Assembly: GCA_027946555.1 (NCBI GenBank)
Contig: JAPEVC010000033.1
Location: 1-64,000 of the forward strand
Source: Gnomoniopsis sp. IMI 355080
Taxonomy: Eukaryota > Ascomycota > Sordariomycetes > Diaporthales > Gnomoniaceae
DNA length: 64,000 nt
Direction: 5' to 3'
Position 1 is the stretch's first letter. Each line of letters starts with the position of its first letter. The notes under the pieces were generated by a model. The model was not told the DNA's origin, did no database searches, and worked only from the letters and a program-made list of their open reading frames with translations. A program made the position numbers and the translations under genes. Shown here piece after piece: positions 1-11,804 of the stretch.

Positions 1-1932
1 CCCCTCCTCCGGCCCCGCCCGCGAATGGTTATTCTCAATACCCGTCGTATCAGAATGGGGGAGGTCGCGGTGGGCATGCTGGCAGGGGCAGAGGAGGTCA
101 CCAGCACTCGGGTGCCCGACCGGAATACCAAACACCGGGCCCCTACGGCTACCCCCAACAGCCACCTCAACAGGCACACCAGCCATACGGGCCCCAGCAC
201 ACGGGCCAATATCCTCCTGCCCAATACCAACAACCTGGACCAGTGGGCTATCCACAACACCAGCAGCAGTGGTCTGACCACGGTCAGCCCCAGCACCCTG
301 GCCAGCCTGCTCTGCCTCCGCAAAACTATCATCCCAACTATGCTCAACACATCCACACGCAGCATCAACAGACTCCATATGCTCAACAACCACAGCAGGC
401 GCCTGCTTACGGGGCCCCCGCTCAGCAGCCCTATGGGCAGCCCTACCCGCCGCAACAACAGCCAAGTGGTCCTCCGCAGCAGTGGGGGGCACCCGCGCCT
501 TCGCATCCTCCTCAACACCAGTCACCTCCCCAGCAATTTGGTGCGGGAAGAGGTCGTGGAGGACACCACAACCAGCCCAAGGCCCAGCCCATGGGTCCGC
601 CCATCAGAATGGGGTTTGATAATGGCCCACCTCGCGATCCAATTGCTCCAGTGAGCACTGGCTATCCGCCACAACCTTATAACTCGCATCAGCCTCCCGC
701 GCCGTACCCTCCTGCTCCTTACCAGGGCTATCCTCCTCCAGCTGCGCCGCCCGTACCAGCTTCTCATCAGTATGATGGGCGTTTCCAACAAAATGGGCGT
801 CATCATGGCCGAGATCACGGCCGTGGAGGTTCTCATAATAACAACAACAATCACAACAACTTCAGACAGCGCTCCAATTTCAATGACAATAAGGGCCGTC
901 ATCATAATGACAGACATAACCATAAAGATCGCAGAGGTGGTGGCGGTGGTGGTGGTCCTTCCACGCCGCAGTCGCACAATCAGAAGCCTGATGCTGCCTC
1001 CGCGGGAAAGAAGAAGAAGCGCAAGACCAATACTCTTGGTCTTACTCCCGGCGATGAGTCAGAGGATGATTTTGATGAAGAGGCCAAGCTGAGCGAGATG
1101 ATAGGCGCTGATGCCCCTGAGTGAGTCCTTCTGGTTGGGCATTTTATATGTCCCTACTAACAGTCGTAGGCCTTCGGATCTCGCAGCATGGGTTGCGGAA
1201 CGCAAGCGCAACTTTCCTACCAAAGATCGTGTCAAGGCCAAGTTGGCCGTCGAGGGAGACAGCAAGGGTAGTACGAACAGGAACGGGGAAGCCAAGGACG
1301 AGCGTGCCTTGGCCCTCGAGAAGGAGCAGCAGAGGGCGGACAAGTTGCGTCGAGAGCTGGAGAAAGTCGAATCCAGTCTGAAGCGGAAGCGCGAACAGCA
1401 GGACGCTGGCGACGAGATGCGCGACGTTGCTGCTAGTTCCTCGATGTCGCCCTCAATTAAGTCCGAAGATGAGCAACCGGAAACGATGTCTACCAAACCG
1501 GACCCAAATGCTAACCTGCCTCCACCTCCCAAGAAAGCCGACCCCACCCGGCACTGCAAGTATTACTCTACTGGTGGCACCTGTGGCAAGAAGGGCAAGT
1601 GCCGCTTCGTTCATGATCCGGAAGTTCGAGAGGCCGCTTTGAAGGACAGAGAGCTGAATGGAGGGCGTTTGACACTGCAGCAGAGGTTGACCCTCAATGA
1701 CAAGGACCAAGAAGACTTGACTATTCTCAAGACACTTGCCTACCTCAAAGAAAAGGGTCTAACGGAGCCAAAAGGCAACGCTGGGGATGGCGCTGCGACA
1801 AACGGGCACACCACCACTCTGGTCACCACATCTTCCTTGCCTCCTCCACCAGCCAGTGGCCTTCCCCCTGTCCCTTATTCCGGCTGGAATTTGAACGGGT
1901 TCGGTAACGCTGGTGGCAAAAGGGACGAGTAG
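1..1932 (+). CDS. NUFIP1-domain/CCCH zinc-finger protein (5' end outside window)
   Basis: The frame is open from base 3, so the start lies upstream of the window. Exons are <1-1120 and 1170-1932. The 49-bp intron 1121-1169 has donor GTGAGT, branch CTAAC and acceptor TAG, and joins DAPE to PSDLAAWVAERKRNFPT. The N-terminal part is disordered, rich in Pro/Gln/Tyr, with RGG-like and His/Asn-rich patches (GRGRGGH, HGRDHGRGG, poly-N, poly-G). The motif after the intron is the NUFIP1 conserved block, known from NUFIP1/Rsa1 proteins that help assemble box C/D snoRNPs. It is followed by a Lys/Glu-rich coiled-coil-like stretch and one CCCH finger (CKYYSTGGTCGKKGKCRFVH). A nuclear, RNA-binding role in snoRNP assembly is inferred; the NUFIP block is clear, but the link to yeast Rsa1 is by family only. 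Confidence 0.85.
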
Positions 1933-3057
1933 AAATATGTTTATTCGCTCGATTCCGACTAGCTCAGCCTCCCAGTGGCTACTCAAATTGGAACAACTTT
2001 TCACGTTCGGCATCATGGAATTTATCCAGAATATCTTAGCCGACCGAACTACAAGGGCTCCAGTCGATAGCATGGCGCTAACACGGAAGTAATTTTGCGC
2101 ATTCAAAAGTCCAGCCAGCAGTTTCAATCAGGAGGGACAATTTTCACCAGTCTTGCTTCCACCAACTTCATGCTTTCGTCTCCACAAAGCAAGGACCCAG
2201 TTTCATTTCTCCTGAACAAGTTTGACCTGGTTTGATCCTCGCTGTTACATTTCACAAGTCCTGTGGCCCGTCATAAGCATTGTCGGGTCGGGGTTTACTG
2301 GTCAAACACACTCCATCAAGTCTCGATTCACCTTGGACAGATTTCACTATAGACTGTGAACTTTGCGCTGCCCATTGCCGTACATTCGCCCGACGAGCGT
2401 CTTGACAGTGTCAGGCAACTATTTCGTGGGTGCGATTCATATAATTTGCAGGTACTCTAAACAGGCATGGTAGGAGTGGCTCTTAGTCCAAGGACCTGGT
2501 GTTAGGAGTTATTGGCTGTATGAAAAAACTGTTAATTGATGGAATCCACGGAACAATGGGATGCTTTCATATTGCATGGCGCAGATGGGCTAGAAAACAT
2601 TCAATATCCTTATAGTTGCACTTGACAACCACAATGGCAAAACAAAGCTGGGTGATGATGCAAGCATCGGAGTTTCGTGATGTACTGGTTATTTGCTCCC
2701 TGGCTTCTTCACTCTACAAGTATCCACAACAGGCTGAGGGTCCTCCAGTGTATCAGGATCACCACAGTACAATGATGTATAAAATCTGAGGAAACGATTA
2801 TGACAATGTCATATTGGAATATAACATATGGAACCGAATTATCGTCATCTGGGTATCCGAAGTCTAGACACTATCTCCTTATCCGCAGAGGACATACCTA
2901 AGTATTTCCCATAAAATTAGGCTCGCCCCTGTCTTGACAAAACATGCTTCGTGGGCAGGGAAAGTGAATGCTGCCCATAACTCCAATGCCAGCTCCAAAG
3001 TCAATCAAACGCCGCCGTGATGCATCATGCAGTCCGTTCCAACCTAAGATTCTGTTT
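1933..3057. other. Intergenic, convergent 3' flanks
   Basis: This 1.1-kb stretch separates the 3' ends of the NUFIP1-type gene (plus) and the PPN1 gene (minus). I see no conserved reading frame, tRNA or repeat. It should hold the two 3' untranslated regions. Confidence 0.6.
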
Positions 3058-3306
3058 TCATGAGAACTTTTCCTTGAGCTCGTCGTCGTCAACTGTGCTG
3101 ACGAACGCATGCTTGAGGAAGTGAAGCCAGGTTTTGTTGAGCTTCTTCTTCTTCTTCTTTTTCTTCTTCTTGTCGCCTTTCCTCTTCTTCCCCTTCTGGG
3201 CATCAACATTGTTGCTTTCGGCGTGTTCGAAGTCGGCTTCATCATCAGCCTGCACTTCTCCTACATCCGAGTCTCCCTCCTCCTCCTCCTCCTCCTCCTC
3301 CTCCTC

Positions 3307-3346
<40 letters not shown>

Positions 3347-5467
3347 TGCTGGTGCTGCTGGTGCTGCTGCTGATCAAGATCATTCCTTAGCTCCCCACCA
3401 GGGCGCACCAACATGGCCGTCTTCGCCTTGACGCTCTGGCCCATGCGATATGCCAGGTCCACGAAACTCCGCACTGTCAAGTCCTTTAGCCCGTACAGCT
3501 TGTCATTGTACGTCGTGTACTCGACCTCGAATTTAAATTCGCGCGGCTTAGGCTTTTTGCTCTTCGGCGTCTTGTCGCCGTGCTTGCCTTCGCGCCATCT
3601 GTGGAGCCACGAGAGACCGGCGTTGTCTTTCGACTCGGCACTAGTGCTGCCGCTGCTACCAAAATTCACATTGTGGATATCATTGTTGATGTGCGTGAGA
3701 TTCGCATAGTATTGCTTGTAGCCAAGCAAGGTGAAAGGCTGTGGGGAGTAGGCGGGCCCGGGTGGAGCAGCTTTTGCAGGTGGAAGGGGAATATGAAGGT
3801 TTGGGTCTGAGGTAATGGGCTTCTTCCCTTTCTTTCCTTTCTTCTTCTTTTTGTCCTTTTTCTTCTTCTTCTTGTCCGTCTCAACATCACCTGCCTCACC
3901 ATCAAGCAAGCTTCGCAGCTCCAGTTCTGATCCCGAGCCTTTGGTGAGCTGTTGTGCGCCCACCTCAGGCTCTTCAATAATGGGGAGCGGCTTGGAGTAC
4001 TCTGCCCAGGTCACAGTGTCCTCGAGGCCAGTGATGTTGTAATCGAAAACGCGAAGAGTCGGGAAGTAGTTCGGCACAATACTCGGGCTGACAAAGGACA
4101 GTTGATACCGCTCCGCCCATTTCCCGACTTTCTTGCCCTTTTTTTTGCTGGTACTTGCTTCGGATTCGATTGACACGTGAGGCAGCTTGGCCCAGCCTGC
4201 CCGCAGCTCCTCAAGGTAGTCTGTGGCGGATTGTATCGACAATTCATCATCGAGATATGTGCGGGTGAAGACATCCTCGACGTCGTCGTCGTCGTCGTCG
4301 TCGTCATCCTCCTCTTCGGATGAGACTTCGGCTGAGTCAATTGTGATGTCCTTGGTGTCCGAAATCATAAAGTGATCAATATTCATGTGCCCGTAGAGGC
4401 CAGTGATGACAACATCTCGGTACTGTCTGAGCCAGAGCGTGTACTTTTGCCAACACGTCTCATCCCACAACATCTTGCTGTCGGTCCTGGCAGGTGGTAC
4501 ATGGCCCATCAAGATAGCCTTCATGCCTCGATCCCGCATAAACTGCAGCTGGATCCTTAGCCACTCCAAGTGCTTATAGCCTGGCTCGGACGGCTTCTGA
4601 CAGTCGTCGATGCCGGCATTGCGATCGAACAAGTAGAGCGTGTTGAGGCTGAATACGGCCAGCTTGTTGGGGACGACTTCGACGTAGAACCAGCCGCCGA
4701 ACTCAAAGCTGTGGCGCTGCTCCTCGGGAATGAATTTCTTCCAGATATCGGCATAGTAGGATAACCATTTGTTCGGGCCGGGCAGCAAAATGTTGTGCGG
4801 TAGGATGTCGTTATTCCCGAAGTTGGGCACAACAGGGATGGCGAGCCCTTGCTTGTCCGAGAATGTTTCGGCGAACTTGTCGGCCAGCAGGCGGTTGGTG
4901 CCGAGAACCTGTGCGGGTGAGCGTGGGATGTTCTCATCGGAGTCGTGGCGGGCGCTGTCGCCGGTCCAGACGACAAAGTCTATGTCGTCGCGAATGTTGG
5001 CAGTGATCCAGTCGAAAGTGGCGTTGAGAAGTGAGATGGGCGCATCACAGTCGGAAGTCTCAGCGCCATAAAACCCAGCAGTGCCCTTCCCACTATGGCA
5101 GGCATGGCCTTCTGCTGTGGAAGAGTGGGCCTTGTAGAATTCGTCGGGGTGGAAGTCTTGACAAAGCTCAGCCCGGGTCAGTCATGATATTCCAATTCAA
5201 AAGGGGGGCAGGAACCTGGGTAGTAATGCGAATGTGGATGCATAAAGGCAACACACCTGTGATATGCAGGAACCTGCCGTGCAGTTTTGGTGGTTTGCGC
5301 TCGGTATGTGGTATTATTGGCACCTGCACCGAGGAATCAGGTGGTGTCGCTGCTGTTGGTGGTATGTCTGGTGTGAGTGGTAAAGTCACAGCTGGGGCTG
5401 CAGTGACGACATGGCACAGCAGACCTGCTGCGAGTGCATGTAGCATCGCGCTGGCTGCCATGGCCAT
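3058..5467 (-). CDS. PPN1: Endopolyphosphatase (vacuolar, PPN1 family)
   Basis: Two exons on the minus strand: 5467-5257 and 5156-3058 (769 aa). The 100-bp intron 5157-5256 has donor GTGTGT, branch CTGAC and acceptor AAG; splicing restores the metal-binding motif HITDFHPD (about residue 68), which neither open frame contains whole. The start ATG at 5467 opens a hydrophobic leader suited to a signal anchor. Metallophosphoesterase motifs follow in order: WTGDSARHD (about 134), NFGNND (about 183), GHVPP (288-292) and GLYGHMNIDHF (about 324). The family cuts long inorganic polyphosphate chains inside the vacuole. The C-terminal third is unusual: a Lys tract near residue 500, a Gln/His tract followed by a Glu tract near 665-697, and a second Lys tract near 732. 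The catalytic core looks complete. Confidence 0.93.
3275..3372. repeat. Compound trinucleotide microsatellite inside PPN1
   Basis: On the plus strand a run of CTC triplets (about 3275-3310) passes directly into CTG triplets (about 3309-3341) and then an interrupted CTG/TTG/GTG stretch. Read on the minus strand in the PPN1 frame this encodes Gln/His then Glu runs. The plus-strand poly-Ser, poly-Cys and poly-Leu frames over it are shadows. Length variation is expected at such repeats. Confidence 0.95.
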
Positions 5468-7799
5468 CGATTTTGTGCGCGACCTGTCAGGTAGGTGCAG
5501 TAGTGGTGTTCTCAATATCTCAATATCGACAGTTGAATCTTCACATATGGACGCAGAACATGGCGATGGAACGCATGAGTAGCCGTTTGTGTGTCCAAGG
5601 TCCAGAAGGTTCAGAAAAGTGACGATTCGGACACGCGGTGAGAAAAGTGGGCTCTCTGTTGGTGATGCTGACACAGAGAAACTCGACGTCGTTGCGCTGC
5701 AGGCCCAGTCCAGAATCCTTCGGGTACTGTTCCAGAACTTTGCTGTTGTTTGCCGCAAGCTTCCTTGTTGCGACCCTGTTGTTGATACCCGGGATACTTT
5801 TCCAAACGCACGCACGAATTGTTGCTTGACACGCTTCACTGGGATCCGCTGGCGGAAAACGCCTGGAACGAGGCTCACAAAGATTTTTAGAAAAAATCCG
5901 GTAGGCTGAGAATGACAGCGGCAAGTTGTTAGCTGCACGGATCACACCGGCAGATGATACGTCACAGGGACTTGCGATGAGCTAGTCGGAATGCTCCGCG
6001 GTATGTAGATCAGTCCTGGAAAGTGAGGATCGGACGGTTGAGGATAGATAGAGTATGAGTGCAAGCAAGAGTTGGGTACCTAGGTAGGTAGGTGTGTAGT
6101 TAGGCAGTTGGTAAGTCAAGTGGAAAAGTAAATAATTACATAGGAATGTAAATATTGATGATTCTCAAGACTCGCACAACTTTAATCGGCGCAGGCATCC
6201 ACCTTATTACCTATACTACCCTCACATTGACCAGCTTAGGTACGCATAGTAGATGCTCATGTGCCAAGTTCCAGTGCCCATGGGGCGATCCAGTACCATC
6301 GCACAAAAGCGACCCGTGGACAGGACTAACTGAGGCCAGTGGTCTCATGTGCCTGAAAATGTTTGTCCACTCCCTACACTAAATACCTCGCTCGGCTGGA
6401 CAGCAAAAAGGCGGCAAATATTAGAATGGGAGTGGAGATAATGGCGTCAACATTCTGGCCGCTAGCAGCCGGTAGCATTGCTCCTGCTGCAAGGCTGACG
6501 CGGGCTGTTGCTCGGCTTAGCTCTGAGCTTCCCCAGACTCTGCAACCCAGCCAATCTGCAGCCCGCAATTCTCCACGTGAGGAAGCTCATTGGCTGGCAC
6601 AAACAACATCAACAAGTCTCCTCCCACGTCTGTCACCCTGCCTGCCACTGCACCATGGCACCGTGATGGCCATGGCCAACGCCAAGTGGCGGCAATGTCA
6701 TCGGCTTCTTTGCACAGCACGCCAAAGTGCGATCGTGAGACACCTCATGCGGCAGGAGGACACATGGCCAGTCCCGGATCGCTGCACTCTGCCGATGCCC
6801 CAGGAAAGCCATGTCGCGTGCCTCTTCGCAACAAGATGCTGGTGCCACTTGGTCATAGCTTTCTGATGCCGACCTAGATCTACCCCATCGCAACAGGACA
6901 CTCCGTCTCAGGCTGTACGAAAGCGCGGGCGGCAAGGGCGGCTGAGTACTGTCCTGTTCTCATAAACCTTGTGCGCTTCATTTTGCACAGCTTAGAACAA
7001 AGTACTTGCCTAGGTACCGACTATGTACTTCGGTACCTAGATACATAGTAAAGAACGTTCCTGGCTTCCGGGCTCCGCCGAATCGGGACCGCAAAGTGGT
7101 CCGTGCGTATGCCGACGAAATGGAACAAATTTCCTCTGGAAATTCTAATCCAAAACTTTTCTCCCTTCTATACATTCATATGCAACTTCGCCAAGACACC
7201 CTGGCTCACCCTCGGCGGCATGGTGTCTTGCCTCTCTTGATCTTCTCGAGGGGACTGTTGCAAGAAAGACTTGATGCCGTACGTTTGAGGGATGCCAGAG
7301 CACCTGCTGTGATGGTTTCCCATGGTTTAATCGGCCACATGACCAAATTGAAGGGCCCCGATATGCCACCGGGGCACACCTTTGCTCTTGCTGGCATTTC
7401 CAGGCTCGCAAGTGCGTCTCTCATGCTACCTTGAAGCCATACAATGGATATTATTAGTTAGGTAATCTTGATGTGCTGCCTTGATTGTGTTGTGCAAATC
7501 CCTATGTATCTAGGTAGGTATTGCTCGGCGTTGAGAACATATTGGTGCTCTAAGCACAGACCACGAGTGTCAACTACCTGCAGGGATCAGCTCTGAAGCT
7601 TTGCTCGGCCGGCAGAATTTCTGACCATCGCAACGCGTCCACGCCTGGTCTGCTCTAGAACTTCATACCCGTAAACCGCGATTGATTTTTGTCACCCTGC
7701 CTTTGACTTCCCACAGTCTATCAACCTACGCGACGCTCCTCCGACCACCTCTAAACACGTCGCTCTTGCTTGCATCGAGGAGGCGGTAATCAAGGCACC
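5468..7799. other. Intergenic, divergent promoters of PPN1 and NUP120
   Basis: This 2.3-kb region lies between the divergent starts of PPN1 (minus) and NUP120 (plus). It contains one perfect TACCTAGGTA (6077-6086) extended by GGTA repeats, the variants CCTAGGTACC (7009) and TATCTAGGTAGGTA (about 7507), and one TACATAGTA (7042-7050). No frame has recognisable homology or fungal-type introns. Confidence 0.6.
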
Positions 7800-10700
7800 A
7801 TGGATCCAGAGCAGCCGCGAATTGCTCACAAGGAGACGAGAGTGAACCTTGAGCCCGCCTCTGCTGCCTCGATTGTCCATATCCGCCTTCCGGCCCCTTC
7901 CACAAGGTCCAGAGACCGCCGTCTACATGCCGCCGACAGGTCTGGGGACGAAGAGAGGGTCTATCGTTCGAGGAATCTAGCCACTGCCGCCGACATATAC
8001 CACCGAAAACACCACCTGTCTCCCAGGTCCTTCCTCTGGAGGGTCCTAGAAGACGACTATGTCTTGAGCCTGCGCGCTGCCGACATCTGCAAGCGACCCA
8101 ACACTGACGACGCAAATCTCATCCTGCACATGCGATTTCCCGATCCCATACGACCATCTTGCATAGCCCTTGCCGACCCCGCTGAGCACGATGCGCTCAG
8201 TGTCTTCGTGCTGGACCAGAGCAACCACCTCTACACCATAACACTGCGGCCCGACCATTTTCGCAAGCGATCAGCCACCGAGAATGGCTTGGGAGATGCC
8301 TGCAAGTCTCACCTGGCCGGTACTTTCAGTTTCAAACACCCGCACCGGCTGGTCGCCATAGACGCGTACCACGTCGTTGTCACCTTCCACGATGGCGGCA
8401 TCATTCGATTCGACAGGTCTAAGTCTGATGGTACGTCTCTGTCGTCTGGCCCTTTCAAATGACTCAACCTACTGACTCACAGAACAACAGCAAGTGGACA
8501 AAAGTGGAAGGAGACCAACTTCAGCGAGCAGACCTGGGCCAAGGGCTTGCGAAGCCTCGTCCCTTTCTCGTTTCAAGGAGGTCAGACTGTCAAGCACGGT
8601 AAGGCCAATATGGAATTGACTGCCGCCACCTCAGCAGTTGCCGATTCGATGGGGTTTGAGGACGCGCAGTTTCTGTTCACAGTCTGCCTGGATCACCGAT
8701 TGAGAATATGGAATGTACGGACGGGTGCCATTCTATGCACTACCGACCTGCTAGGCGTCGAGCGGAAGCCAGAGGAGATGGGCAAGTGGGTCATAGACCC
8801 TTCCCTGGATAACCTCGTTCGGACTATTGGTCGCGTCGACGGCAAGCGGACTGTGGTGGTGTACTCCCCTATCACCAATGAGTTCAAGCTCTGGAAGGTG
8901 GAGGCCAAGGAGACAGACGATAGTACCATCTTTGTACACGATGTGTTCAAGGATCACAAAGTGCGTCTCGAGCCACCCATGCCCTCATCTGGTGATGCCT
9001 GGTCTCTGGCAGACTTTGGTGTTGCACAACCAAACGGCGCGGCAATACACCTTTGGGCATTATGGAAGAACAACTTGACTTACCGCGTCCAACAACTGGA
9101 ATTTGACTCGTCGGATCCACAAAAGGCCGTGGAGCAATGGAAAAAGGGTTGGTCAAGCGTCCATATCGACAATGCCTCTCCGCACGCGGATGCCGCCAAC
9201 GCCGGTGACCCGACCGACTCTACCGAGAAGTGGCTCGAAGTCATCTTCTACCCGGGAAGATACTCGAGGGCAACCCTTGAGGCTGCGCTTTCCATGTATG
9301 AGAGAGGTCTTGGATCAAAGGAGACTTCTGCAAAGAACGCCAAAGGGTTGGTCGAGTCGATATGCTCCGTTCTGGGATCGACAGCCACCCTTGATAAGCT
9401 TTCAGCTGGAGAGATGGACTATGAACAGTATAGGTCCCACAGCGAGGTACAATGGCGCCGATTCCATCGATTAGTACTAGAGCTGGACAAGTGGAGGGGA
9501 GAAGCGGTATCATTGGCACTCGATCACAACTCCGGCGTAGCTTGGGTACTGTGCGCAGATCTTGTCGCCATAATACACCAATGCTCGGACTTCGAACAGA
9601 TATGCCACAATCCCAATGTGGAGGAGGACAACCAAAATATTTCGATGCTAATATCTGCTGGGCTGGGTCTCGTCGAAAACTTTGCGGACAGCATCATGCA
9701 GCAAAGCAATGCCGCTTTGCGGATGGAACTCTTCGAAGAGTCAACCAAGACTGACATGGACAGGATCCAGCGCTTCTTTGACGAGTCTGGCTCCTGGCGG
9801 GGCATCTCAGAAGAGGATGCGGCTCAGGTGGTATATGCTCTGGGCACCGACTTCCGAATTGTCACGCCTGAGTTGTACCGAGAACTGATCGATCTGTTCG
9901 AGACCAATGAAGATGCTGGCGGGAAAGAGGACCCGCACCCCTTGACGGAGTTTGGCCGAAAGCTTGTAGTCAAATCAGTTCAAGAGACTGCATCTCTGCA
10001 ACGGCAAATCTTGCTAAGCCAGCTCCTGCTCTTAGTGCACATGGAATTCGAGTATGACGATGAGAATGAGGCGAGTGCTTTACACTCTAGGTTTGACATT
10101 GGCCACGTTTACCGCCAAATTATTGAGGCCCTGAGAAGACTTGAGCTCGTGCGATGGCTGGTCAGGACACAGATTAGTGTCCCTCTACTAAAATCAGAGC
10201 GTTCCTCAGGATCACCGAATACCTCGAAAAAGCCGGACGAGACCCGGACGATCACTGCGTTTGAGGCCTTTACCAGTCACCTTCTAGGTCTTGGAGACGT
10301 AGAGGGTGAGCCTTTAGCATCGAGCCTGACAGACTTGGTCGTCGATATCTGTGCGCCCAACAGTGGTATCGAGCTGTCACCTGTGTTGATACAATGCTCA
10401 CTGTTGAAGAGAGATCGGCCAGATCTGGCACTGGAATTGAGCCCCTTCTGTAATCAGGACCCGTTTTCAGTCTACATTCAAGGTCGCGTATCCTTATCAT
10501 TGAAGGATTACACCTCTGCTGCTTTGCACTTCAAAAAAGCAGCAGTCGGAATGAGTAAGTCTTCTGCTGCTTCCCATATTGCGACACTTTTCTTACCATT
10601 CTGCCCAGGCGTCCCTCTTTCGCAAGCGGATCTTCGGACAGGCGGGTTGCTCGACGAGATGGAAAAAAACCTGCTCAACAGCGGCCTCGATAACTACTAC

Positions 10701-11447
10701 GCCCATATTGTATCTCTCTACGACCGCCACAAGGCATTCTCCTACGTGATTGAGTTTGCCCGATTGGCTTTACAATTTGCCCAACGCAACAAAGCAATGA
10801 GACTAGAGATGTCGAGCCGTCTCTTTACCGCGTCAACATCCATATCACGGTTCGAGATGGCCCACGCCACTCTTCTCTCGATGTCCGACCGGGCTCTGCA
10901 ACACTCTTGCCTCCGCAGACTCGTCGAGCGTATGTGTGAGACCGCACAAACTTCAGAGCTCATCGCCCTGCCTTTCTCTGGTCTGCAACAAGAGGTCGAC
11001 GAGATCCTTGAGCAAAAGTGCAAGGCCACCACGGAGGTTATCCGCGGCACTCCTTACCACAAGATCCTGTACTCTTGGCGAATAACGCACAACGACTACC
11101 GCGGCGCTGCTGCGGTCCTGCACGACCGTTTGCAGAAGCTGCGGCAGGCTGGTGAAGGGAACAACCTATCCGGCGTGGACGTGCTCGATACCAATGTTAC
11201 TAGACAGTTCCTGATGCTCATCAATGCGTTGAGCTGTGTCGATCCTAAGCAGGCATGGATCACTGTCGAGGAGGTGCCGAACAGCGCAATGGAAAATGCT
11301 CCTGCCAAAGGACCTTTGAGGAAGGTTGTCACGCTGGCGGAGCTGCGGAGGCAATACCAGGCTGAGTTGGATCGGATTGCCGCCATTCAGAACAATCAGT
11401 TCGGGCTGGCGGCCGAGGGCGACGATGTCATGGTCATTGATGACTGA
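7800..11447 (+). CDS. NUP120: Nucleoporin Nup120 (Nup160 family)
   Basis: The start ATG at 7800 sits in a strong context (CACCATGG). Exon 1 is 7800-8430. Intron 1 (8431-8490, donor GTACGT, branch CTGAC) uses the second of two nearby acceptors, the only one that keeps frame and gives SDASGQKWKE. A second, 54-bp, frame-neutral intron at 10555-10608 (donor GTAAGT, acceptor CCCAG) is likely; with it the protein is 1177 aa, without it 1195 aa. The N-terminal half has the beta-propeller pattern of the Nup120/Nup160 family (for example LFTVCLDHRLRIWNVRTGAILCT); the C-terminal half is helical. The family is part of the Y-shaped Nup84/Nup107 scaffold of the nuclear pore and takes part in mRNA export. 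The protein ends in an acidic tail (MVIDD). The family call is firm; the second intron needs transcript data. Confidence 0.9.
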
Positions 11448-11804
11448 TGAAAGACTCGAGAGGGCAGGAATCGATGTACGAGTATTAGAAAAGCACATTT
11501 GCGTCTTGGATGATACCATAGGAGCTCAAGCAAGGCGGAGAGGGAGGGACACAAGAGCTTGATCAAAATTTCGAGCATAGCAGTTTTGACGACCATGGAT
11601 GACCCAATGGACAACCGGGGGCCCGGAGTGTCTTCCAAGAATTAATGTTTTTCGAATTGAACGTGAGACTCATTGGTCTGGAATCCTGAACCTCAAATAA
11701 CGCCGTGACGATGCTGGTTGATAAATTGGGGTAGCACACACAACCCTTCAAGTGCTATATGAATTACATTCAATACTGCGATGTTCTCGGCCCTGTACAT
11801 GCCG
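11448..11804. other. Short convergent intergenic region
   Basis: This 357-bp gap separates the stop codons of NUP120 (plus) and VPS26 (minus). Nothing beyond presumed 3' untranslated sequence is seen. Confidence 0.6.

Noticed and set aside
3109..3390. Plus-strand poly-Leu, poly-Ser and poly-Cys frames
   Set aside because: They are the antisense reading of the triplet repeats and Lys codons of PPN1.
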